Part shown: positions 38,001 through 49,900 of the stretch, piece by piece | Numbering within the stretch: position 1 is the stretch's first letter | How the letters are laid out: the number at the start of each line of letters is the position of its first letter | Assembly (NCBI GenBank): GCA_027943335.1 | Contig: BSBK01002077.1 | Coordinates: 328,501 to 392,500, forward strand | DNA from: Chamaecyparis obtusa | Taxonomy: Eukaryota > Streptophyta > Pinopsida > Cupressales > Cupressaceae | Reading direction: 5' to 3' | DNA: 64,000 bases | Notes under the pieces: model-generated | Database searches by the model: none | What the model saw: only the letters and a program-made list of their open reading frames with translations | What the model was told of the DNA's origin: nothing | Position numbers and translations under genes: made by a program

Positions 38001-40869
38001 AGTGTGTCATATTAAGTTTTGATCAAGCAAGAAATGAGTGGGTATTAGCATGTGCTTTCACATATAAATCTCAGAAGTCAGAACCATATGTTGGCCCTGT
38101 AAAAAGTGGCACCACCTAGTTCTAGACATGTGAAAAAGGGTTTATCAGGATAAAAACATGCTCACATCTGGTATACTGTATGGTAGCATTACACTCCAAA
38201 ATCAAACAACTAATCCAAGAAATTGTGACCAATCACATTTGTTGTGCTGTTTCCCAAGTTTTTCCAAGTTCTTTAAAAAGTATTATGAAATGTTTTATGT
38301 AAACATATCATTTTTCAAGCTCATTTTTACTTTTAAGTGCAGACAAATTAAAACATTTGAAGGCTGAAAGATTTAGTTTAGGGTAAAGGCTTCAGCATTT
38401 AAAATTATGTTTTTCACTTATTTAAGATTTTAAACACTAATGAAGATTTTTCTTTTGATTGTACTCTGGAGTGGATTCTTCTTTTAGTGTACACCCAAAT
38501 GTTAGTTTAGGTGAAAAGCATGAGGCTGCCACCAAAGACTGTGCTCCATAATTGCACCACTTACTAGTTTAGGACTAGCCTTTTATTTTCTCTTGATAAA
38601 CCTCTTAAATAGTACTGAATTTTTTTTGTAAAAACCATACTCCCTTTTTAGAACTGGAAATTATTTTAATGTACCATCTTCACTTTCAATCTCCACACAC
38701 TTAGTTTGACATGAAATGACAAAGTCAATATTTTCTATATGAATATATAAATTTTCCATTCTTCAAGTTTTTCCCATTTTGAACCCAAGAAATTGAATCC
38801 CATTACAGTTTCAGTTTTTCCACATCATGTCAATGCCATTGAATAAAATTCTTCTGGTCATATACATTCACGTAACAGAATTTTCCACCATGATCATAAT
38901 ATCTATTTGTAAAATGTTCTTTTCCAGAAAAGTTATTATTCGATAGATCAGTTGAAAAAAAATTAAAAATAGATAAGATAAACACTAAAAATAGAATACG
39001 AATACAAATATTGAATACAATTGTGTTTAAAATTGAAACCATGCTCATTTAAACCCCAATCTGCCTTCCCTGAGATAAGAAGGGAATAGGAAAGGAAAAA
39101 TTAAAAAAAATGCATATCCAAAACCTTTATATCTTAATAAGGGTACAACCATTGAAATAAATGGTATGGGCTTGAACAAGCACATACCGTTGTTAGTAAC
39201 CTCATCAGCCTGACATTCATCCTCACGTGCTGGTTCTTTAAATGATACCCAGAGCCACAAAAGATAGACAAACCATGCAATTGCCATGACCCAGCCAGGT
39301 AGTGTACTTTGATTAAAAGTGAGCCCCAATAAGGTTTTGTTCATTTGGAGGAGTCCAGCAAGAGCAGGTCCTGCTGCCATTCCTAGCGCACTGGCACTTA
39401 CAAATGCTGCAGAAGCCTGTAACCGTATTTTTAGTGGTACACAATCGCTAATGTACCGCCGATTGACAGCTCTTGCAGAACCTAGACTGCAGGAGGAAAT
39501 GTTTTATTTTATCAAGAAGAGATCAAAACAATGAATTGCCTTCAAACTATTGGCACAAATATTATATTCAAGCAGATATAAACATTGTAAAGATGAGTGG
39601 TATGGTGTATAATTTAAATTGGCTGCTACTAAAATAAAATTCATAACTTTTCTGCTGCATCTTTAACAATGATATTGTGTGCATGTTCTCTAAAAAAGTT
39701 CACTAGAAAAACCTAAATATTTTCATCTCTCTAGAGATGTATTTGCCTCTATTAAAATAGCATTCCGTACCTATTCAATGGGACCATAAGCATGAATCTC
39801 TTAAAATCCTGATTTTAGAAACCAAACAAAGAAGGAACTTCCCATACAAAGTCAACCAGTATATTTATACCTTATTTAATAACATCATCACAGAAACCCT
39901 GGTTAGGTGTTAGAAATATGAACCAATAATTAAAAACTCACAAATACATGTGCTAACTTCAATAACTGTTCTACTAAGCATCATACAACAGTTTATGAGT
40001 CACTTTAGTATCCACTATATGAGCTATTGGATTGTACAGTATTTATAACTGTAGTTATGAAAAAAGGATACCCCAATGCCTGAATTTGGATTTCATGCAC
40101 TCAAAACAGGTTTTTACCATTTACAGCATGGGGGAAATTTCTTTTGCAAGTAATTTATCATTCTATGATTTTTCAACTTAATTGCTAGTTGCATTTTAAA
40201 TCATCATTTGGATTGTTGAGACAATAGTACGTTTGAACCATTAGCAATGTGCACATTTCATATCTCTGAAAATTTTGTAAATGTGATACATATATTTAGT
40301 TTCCTTGATTAGATAGATGAACAACAAAATGAAGTTGATGGTTGTCTACAATATTTGGCATCCTCTTGTTTATTCTTAGGAAAATAACAAGGCATCTACC
40401 ATCCATGCTAAGAATAGGTGAATCTTCCACCGCAAAATAACAAAAAAGGCATGGAAACATCTAGTGTGGAAACAACCATTCAAATCAATTCCCATTCAGT
40501 TTCCTTTAAACATTTGAAAAGCTCTTGGCAACATTTTTTAATGGATTTATTTTAAATAAAGCAATGCCTAAAACTGTGTTCTATGAGTTCCTATTGGTCA
40601 GTATAAGGAAACACAGGAACCCAAAAACAGGAAACTTCTGGGTAGCCAAAAATCTCAGAAATGATATCAAAATAGGAAGTGGAATTGGACCCGTAGATAT
40701 AGGCCTAAAAGAGCAAGGCAACATAAAAAATCAAAATATCAACCAGAAACACATACAAAGGATAAAGAAAGCCTTTGGTCAACATATGTTCCACAACATT
40801 TCCAGGATGGGGACGGTAGGGGACACATTTCCGGGATGTTTCCGAAAGGGCCAAAAATAGGAGACAGCA

Positions 40870-40932
<63 letters not shown>

Positions 40933-43900
40933 TGTTAATAATTGATAACAAGACAATATGTAAATAAATAATGAGTTATAGTTGTAGTATAACAACGTAA
41001 ATGATTAAAGACAATATAAATCATGAGCATTAGCATAACAGTATTATAACAATACTCTCAAACTTAGTTACTAGGTCGTGCACCCTGCCCCTGCCTCCGG
41101 ATTCGAATCTGTTTGGATTCGGACCCTGGTGCGCGGTGCACAAAGATGCTCACAGGGAGAAAAATTTCTCCTTGTGGACATGTAAGAACCCCTGCAAGTT
41201 CTAACACTGACAAACACCTAATTGCTTTACTTTTCAGATGTTTGAGATTTTGTCACACAATTTGCATGCAAGCTCTATCTTGTTCTTTATTTTCATATTG
41301 TTTTTGTTGCTCAGAATGGTTTCAAATGAAGTTTAAATGCTTACAGATGATTACTAAGATATCTAGGCAAAGAACTAAAATGCAAATGCAATCCTTTATG
41401 TCTTTTTGAATGCATACATATGATTTCTACATGTAAAATGTGCATCTACAGCCAATGGACATTTTCACAAACACTTGACATGCATCCCTTCAATTCCCAA
41501 ACTATTTACAATGAGCCAATTTGCAATTTATGGAGACTTTAAACTATCAAGCAAATAATATAAAAACTTGGTAAGCACAGGCTGTGTTATTTCTTCAACA
41601 TTCATAGACTTGTCTCCATACAAATAACAATCCCTTCCAATGCACACAGCTGAAGATATCAGAAGCCCCAAATGCCAAACAAATTCCCTTTATTGCTCAC
41701 ATCACTTCCTGAAACCCTTGTGGAAATAATAAATAACCTGCGGCTAGTATAGTTCAGATATGGCTGCTAATTGGAATGCTAATCTCAGCCACTATGAGCC
41801 ACGTCTCCTAATGCTAGGTATTTATTATCAATAATTTGCTGCTGCTGATAAACAACAAAAATCTGAAGTATTTCCACACCAATATCATCCAAGAAAGCTC
41901 AATGATGACTCCTGGTTGAAGTCATTCTAATTGCACAATTCATTGGGTGTTTCACCAATTCACTATTCTGAAAATAACTTGGAAGAATTCACAATTCTTC
42001 AAGCTCGAAATACGAAACCCTTGTTTCAATTTCTTCTCCACACAAACAAAAGAAAATGCACAAGTCATAGAATTAATCAATTCCCTCATGTGAAGGCTTT
42101 TTATAACTCACCAAATACAAATTGAGCTTGAAGCTTCAAGCTTACACCTTGCATAACTTAAAGAACATATGTGCTTTTGTTGCAAAGTTTGAACCATTTG
42201 GTGCACAACAAAATAATATAAAGTATATCTTAATAAACACTTATATCTCCCTTTAAATTAGCACTTTACATTATTCCTCGTATGCACTTTATAATTTGAC
42301 TTTGTAATCATTAAATAATCCCTTTTAATAATAAAGTCAAATAACATTTAATGATTTGCACTTTAAATTAATTATTAATAAAGTATTACTTTATTAATAA
42401 TTAAAATGTCATAACTCCAAAGATACTACTTATTTCTTGATTATGTCAGAACCAAGAGTTAACCCACTACATTCACTGCTAACCAAGTTGCCTTTCTAAA
42501 AATAGAATGGGTCCATCTCTATCAATCCCTGATTTACTATAATAAGTAAATCCCTAAATACCTGATCAAAAAAAGTGCCAAAGGTCATTGTTGCAACGGA
42601 GGCCAGTCCAAGTGCCTTACCAAATATATTAATGTTGGATAGATGACTTACTATAAATAGTAAGTCCCTCAAATTAAGCCAACTGATGGAGTCAATCACT
42701 ATGCATACCAAGAGCCTGGGTGCCCCTGCCAAATATAGCAATCCCTCAACAATGACTTACTATAAATAGTAAGTCTCTGAATAACTACTCCAGACAACAA
42801 TACTGAATCTCAACACTGTCACCAAGTTTTTCAAGTGCCCTGCTAAAGATAGAAACCCTAACTTCTGCAAAATCGACACTTACTATAAATAGTGTGTCAA
42901 TCTGACTCAAATGAAGAGCAATCCTGAACATCCCAAACCACTAAAGTGGGAACTAGCCTCTGGCTCTACCAATTGGACCCTCTGAAAATAGGTCAAGAAA
43001 TAGGCTAATCCTCTGAAAGTTGACATTCACGAAAAAGGGGACATTACAGGGTGCGTCTAGATGTGCTTCACAATGCATTTGGATGCAACCACAAGGAGAA
43101 ATTGTTAAACAATCCGAATAACTGAGAGGGGAGGTGAATCCATTATTCACAAACACTTTCTTAAACTTTTGTTGAATCGGTAATTACTTAAACCAATTAC
43201 AAACTTATAATAGATATAAACATGAAAGCACAAAACCATTAACACAAAGAACACCAAAATTTACGTCGAAACCCAAACTACGAAAAACCATGGAAAAGCT
43301 AATTCTCATGAAATGAACACTAGTTAAGGTGATTTTTACAAGGGCTCACTATCGGTTTTCTCATTTTGGTTTGGCTCATTGTCGGTTGAGCTAACTACCC
43401 TAAAATATAAATGTGGCTCACTACCAATACAATAGGCTCACTGCCAGAATATAAGAAATGAGAATTGAATCCACCACTAAAGTCACTGTCACCAACACAC
43501 TACAATATTGAAATGATATAACAGTCTGCTACCAATTGCATCAACTCACATGAACATCAACACAAAGATCTTTCCTTGTCGGATTCGCATATTACTCGCA
43601 TACAAGCGTCACCACAAACAACTGAGATTATCACTCTTCTTATACAGCTTGATGCCAGCAACCAAGTCAGACTAAACCGATTTGAAATAGGTCACACTAA
43701 AGCATTCCCGCAGTGGTAAGGAATGAAACATGGATCACTTGCCCAATACTACATGCTTTGCGCAAATCAGCATGCTACACAATCTCCAAGACTTTCAGTA
43801 CCAATGGATATGAACAATGCATTACACGGAAACTACTAGGACTAAAAACACAACAAACACACCCAAGATAGGACCAAACCCAAATAAATGTTCCACCATA

Positions 43901-46900
43901 TGTTGCACACAAAAAGGGACCATCACCGACATGGATAAGGATAAACATTTAAAGCACATCCTTTGGTGGATACTTCTACTGATACACCAACACCAAGTAT
44001 TGATACACCAAAGATATCAATACACACATTAACCGATACAACAAAACAACCAAATCATAAATGAGCCATATCTATGCATCGAATATGTTGACATCAATGA
44101 CAACAACATGAATAGCATCAACCTCACATTCTAACAGAAATTACGCTCCCTGTGAGCATCCATGCGCACCCGGGCACATCAAGATGCATCCAAACAACCA
44201 ACACCCAGTTTTTTAGTCCAACAGCTAATGGTAAAATGGAGCAAGGTGGTGGCATTTTGTGTAGAACGATGGATGAAGCTTTTTGACAGTTGGAAATGCT
44301 ATGTTAGATATGTATGTGACTTTGGGTAGCCGAGACTAGGCATTCGATTTGTTTGACAATGCATAGCACAATAATCTCATAAAATGTGAAGATTATTAGA
44401 ATACTATTATATTATTACTTTAATGCTCATCTTTTGTATATTATGTAAATTAGATAGATAAGATCAATTACTTGCTCTTCTTCAGTTTCTTTTAGAAACT
44501 TTCTAATTGTATATCTTTGTATATTCTATTTAATGATCTCTTCGATCATTTGTTAATACAATGAATATTTTACCAATTACTCTCCAGTAATATGTTATCA
44601 CAGCTAAGCTCCATTTTTCAAAAAAAAATTATAATTTCATTTTCGAAATTATATGCTCAGTGCAATTTTTTCAAAAAAAAATTGGTAGTCTTTTTCTCTC
44701 TATTTTCCAGAACCCCTTCAACATAACCCATTTAGGGTTTTCGTGTTGTTTTTTTTAAGGAAATATTCCCACGTGCAGCTCTTATTTTGGTGTTTTTTTA
44801 AGCCCAAACGGCTCATTCTCAAGCATTTCTTTGCTTGAATCTACAACTCACATGGACCTCTGTAGATCACATGATTCTCTTCTACCAATCCCGCATGTCA
44901 TTCCTCTTTCAAATCGACACCTACCGACGGGATATTTGCCCACGATTTTGTTGTCTGTAAACATGCACATCGCAACGACTAGGGCTCTTTGTCGGCCATT
45001 TTTGGGTGGTCTTTTTCTAGCAATGCGTTTTGCAACGCGTTTTGCAGATTCTGGGGATTATTCTCTATCATTTCAACCTAGTTTTTGAGCACATCCACCA
45101 AAATTTTACAACTCATCTGCAATTTTTTCAACCGGCTAGGATTTTTATTTCGAAACTCTTGGTTTTCGTTCCGGATTCAAAATCTGATTTCATATTCATG
45201 GTGGGTTTTTTGAGATCTCAACTGGGTCGCTTTCAGATTTTTTTGGGTATGTGGTTTTCCATGCCTCGAATTTTGTACCAGCCGGAATTTTATATTGATC
45301 TCAAACTTCTTTTGGGTTTTTTGAGAACTCTTCTGGGTCTTCATCGGATTTTTCTGGGTCAGCCAAAAAAATTTCTCAAAATTCATGCCAGTCATATTTC
45401 ATTATTTTTTGAAGTTTGTACCTGCATCTGCCCTGTTTTTTGCATTGGGATTCATGTTATAGATTTTGTGCTACGGCCTCTTTTGTGTTTTTCATTTCCC
45501 ATTCTTTGGGAAACATGCAAGATGGCACCATTGACCAACTTAATGTTGGAAAGCAATCAGAGATTCAACAGCAAAAATTCCAACACTTGGAAGCAGCGCA
45601 TGATGACAATCTTCAAATATCGCTGCCTAGATGAGCTTGTTTTGGGTACAAAGACTCGTCCTATCACAGTCCAAGCAGAGCAAGACAAGATTGATGGTTG
45701 GAATCGAGAAGTTGTCATGCTTCTCAAGCTCTCTGTCACAGATGATCAATTGCCTCAGATTCCTTCTGGCAAGTCAATGTCAAAAATATGGAAGCATCTT
45801 AAGGAGTTGGATGAGACATCCGACAATAGGAGAGCGTTCTTCCTAAAGAACTCATTGTTCTCCATCGCAATGGATGAATGTATGTCCCTATAGGAGCATC
45901 TCACAAAAATTAAGGACATTTGACATCAACTCGAAGCTATTGGTCAGAAAATGGAGGAAGAAGATATGGTACTCATCACCCTGAAGAGTCTACCTAAATC
46001 TTATGAGCACTTTATAGAGACTCAATATTACTTCCAATAATGTTGATCTAAAATTTTTAGAGTTGTGCACCAAACTTCTGTAGCAGGATCATTGGAAACA
46101 ACAGTTTGGTAGCAGTGCCACCTCATCCTCCTCAGAGCACGCCTTTGCAGCCAAATCCTTTCACAAGGATAAATAAAAATCTTAGCCATCTCAGTCATCT
46201 CAACAAAAGGGCTCCAGTCAGTCTCAGGATGCTTCGAAGAAGAAGGTTCAGTGTAACTATTGTCATAAATATGGCCATTTGCTCAAGGATTATCGCAATT
46301 GATTGGCTTCCAAACAACAAAAGTAGGGAGGGTCTCAGCTTAAAGCCAATGTTGTTGAGCACACAGAGAAAAAATAGTCTACCTCTTACACCTTCAAGGC
46401 TAAAAGACCTGCAGACCATGTAAAATCTTCTTCCTAGTATATAGATTCTGGTGCTTCTCGGCACACTCACAGGCGTGATTGGTTTACAAAATTTTCTCCC
46501 TTTACTAACTCAATCATATTTGGAGGAGGTGAAGAGTATATTGTTGTCAACAAGGGCAACATTCAGATACAATCTGGTGGGAGGAATCTCATTTTCCTCA
46601 ATGTATACTACGTTCCTATAATGGAACTAAACGTACTCTCAATGAGTCAGATCATGCAGCATTCTCCTCATCTTGATGTGGTATTCAGTACACACAAGTG
46701 TTCGATTGTTGATCATGCAACACACACTACTGTGGTTGTTTGCATTGAGGATCATGGTCTATATAGACTTGTAGATACGGGTGATTCTCTTGAGCATGCC
46801 TTCGTAGCTAAATCATCTTCTATTAGCAGTCTATGGCATCAGCAATATGGTCACCTGAACATTCATTAGCTTGCTCAGCTTGTTCGAGAAGATTTAGTAC

Positions 46901-49900
46901 ATGGACTACCTAAAATTCAAACTCAGAATCAGCGAGTTTGTGGAGCTTGTCACGCTAGGAAGCAGCAGAGGACAGCGTTCAAGGATGGTGACTCGTGGAA
47001 AGCCTCTAAGGTACTACAGTTGGTCCACGTTGATGTATGTGGTCCAATGAATACTCCTTTTGTTACTGAGTACAAGTATTTCTTGGCTTTTGTTGATGAT
47101 TTCAGTCATCAAATGTGGGTGTACTTTCTTAGATAGAAATCAGATGTGTTTACTATATTTCAGAAATTTAAGGCCTTAGTAGAAAAAGAGTCTGGGTGTT
47201 CTATTCAAAGTAACGAGAATCGGAATCGGCTCGGAATCGGCAAGGCCGAATCGAATCGCGAATCGGCGGTGAATTGCTAGTGAATCGGCTACGAATCGGC
47301 AAAGTGAAAAAACCCTTGAAATTTAGAGATTTTAATGATTTAAAACTTATTTCATGCACCATTTATTGAATATGACTTAATAAGCACCCTATAACTGTCC
47401 ATCACATACATTACACGTAAAATGTAAATTGTAGCTAAAGTAAATAGAAATCATAGGATCGTAATGAGTCAAATCATAAAATGTATGTAAGATGAAGATC
47501 CATAAGACATCAAATCATAAATGTATGTAAGATGAAGATCCATGAAACATATGTCTATCAATATCTGTAAGATCCATAAAACTAAATCGTTTCATAGTAT
47601 GAATCTATGATGCTTGATCATTGATCAATGCCAAATGTCAAAGTCTTCATAACTAGATCTTAGGTAGTCTTTGTCGGTGGCTGTTTTTAAGTCCCTAGGT
47701 CCGGCAAATGAGGTTTGAATGATTTTGGCCTGTTGGGAAGTCATGTCTGTCTGGGATTTGGGCGAGAGCTAAGCTAAGTTTGTCATAGAGATGGGGTCAA
47801 AACCAAGTGATTTGTGATAAAACGAGTTAAAACCCTTTGAGAATCCTTTTGCTAGCTTCAGTTTGACCTTAGAAAGCCATGATGGATTGTGGGAGGTAAC
47901 CCTGCTAAAGGCTTGTTGAATCCTAAAATTTGGTTAAGTCTGGAATTTTCAAAATCTAGAATCTGCATCTTAACTCCTATGAAGCTGGAACCTATCTCAA
48001 ACATCCTGAAGTATATGTATTTTATAATTTATACAAATATAACTTAAAGTATAAGAAATTAAATAAATCAAACTTATACTTAAATGTTATATTTGTATAA
48101 ACTAACTAAGCAAAACGACCAAACAAATAATAAAAAACTATTGTGTTTTTTTTAATTTTTAACTTTACCTTTTATGCTGCCGCGGCCGATTCACGGGAGG
48201 AAAAATCGGCGATTTTTTAAGAAATCGCCAAGGAATCGCGATTCAGGCGATTTTTGGCATCTGAATCGGCCGATTCCAATTCTGGCTCAAAAAAAATCAG
48301 CAGGGGCTACTTGGATTGCGGAATCGCCAAAATCGCTAGAATCGCGGCAATTCTCGTTACTATGGTTCTATTATATCTCTAGGTTTGATAATGGGGGGGA
48401 GTTTTGTTCTACTGCTTTCTCTACTTTCTGTGATACACATGGCATAAAATGTCATTTAACCACACCATACATCCCTCAACAAAATGGCGTTGTAAAATGT
48501 TGCAACCGCACCATTACAAAAATGGCCAAGTCAATGATGGAACACAGAAATGTTCCTTAGAAACATTGGGCAGAAGCAGTGTTTATTGCAGTCTATCTCC
48601 TTAATCAGTCCCCCACACATGTAGTTAAGGGGAAGACTCCTAAGGAAGCCTGGATTGGTCACAAACCCAAGATCATCCATCTGAAATTTTTTGTCTCTTT
48701 AGCATATGTATGGATTCCAGATGCCCAATGCTCCAAGTTGGAAGCTTATATTTATAGGTTACAGTGACAACCATAAGGCTTACCAACTGATTGATGTAGA
48801 CACTAATCGTCTTATCTTTAGCCGTGATGTTGTCTATGATGAAGAACGAGGACCATTTGGGCGTCCGTCTTCCATTGAGTTCACCTGATGGGAGGGGTGA
48901 TGCGGATTCTATATTTGATGATGCACTACCTCAATTTCCTCTGGATGATGTTGATCTTCCACCTCTTGCAAATCCTCTTCCACCTCCAGCATGTGATGTT
49001 GGCACATCTACTCTTCGGCGTAAATGGTGGGCTAAGACCACCAGTGATCTTCATCCTGATGAACTCATTGAGGGTAGATCTTCTAGAAATAAGGGAAAGC
49101 AACAAAATATTGTTAACTTTTCTCTCATGGAAAACCTTCATAGTATTTATTAGCCTCAGACATTTAAAGAGGCAATAGGAATTCTAGAGTGGGAACAGGC
49201 AATGGATGCAGAATACTAGTCTCTTCTAAAGAATAACACCTAGGTTCTCTCTGATCTTCCTCCAGGGAAGAAGTCCATTAGCTGCAAATTGGTGTATAAT
49301 GTCAGTATCATGCAAATGGTACCTTAAATAAATACAAGGCCATATTAGTTGATCGAGGGTTCACACAGTGGGAGGGCATTAACTATAAGGAGACTTTTGC
49401 TCCTACTGCCAAGATGAGTACATTTTGTCTTCTTCTTGCCATTGCAGCTCAATTTGGACGGAAAGTCCATTAGATGGATGTTAAAAGTGCCTTCCTCAAT
49501 GGTGACTTGTAGAGAGAAGTCTGCATGATGCAACCTCCTAGTTTCAAGGTTGCTAGCAAAGAACACCACGTATGTAGACTCAAGAAAGCACTCTATGGAC
49601 TTAAACAAGCCCCTCGAGCACGGTACATCAAGATTGATCAATACTTGGTTGCTCATGGTTTTCAGCGTTGCCCTTCTAACAGTAATATGTATATCAAACT
49701 CTCTTGTGATGATGTTCTCTTTCTTGTTGTCTATGTGGATGACTTGATCATTACTAGCAGTTCAGCAAATTTGATTGCAGAAATCAAACAAGACATGTGC
49801 AAGGATTCTAATATGACAGATTTGGGGCTTCTCCATTACTGTTTAGGTGTTGAGGTTTGGCAGACTGATGATAGCATCTTTCTTTCTCAGTCTAAGTATG

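Larger units (their letters stand above)
41131..44177. repeat. Inverted-repeat arms flanking the TGTAA element
   Basis: The left arm, about 41144-41178, reads GATGCTCACAGGGAG...ATTTCTCCTTGTGG. The right arm reads CCACAAGGAGAAAT at 43089-43102 and continues GAAATTACGCTCCCTGTGAGC at 44137-44157, interrupted by the solo LTR. About 33 of 37 positions pair. The arms suggest an older foldback or TIR element around this site. Confidence 0.65.

Noticed and set aside
40705..40995. Minus-strand ORFs rich in SLSLSLS and YIYIYI
   Set aside because: They are translations of the (TA)n(GA)n microsatellite.
45177..45395. Minus-strand ORF over the copia leader
   Set aside because: Lys/Gln-rich translation of the reverse strand of a T-rich leader, with no support.
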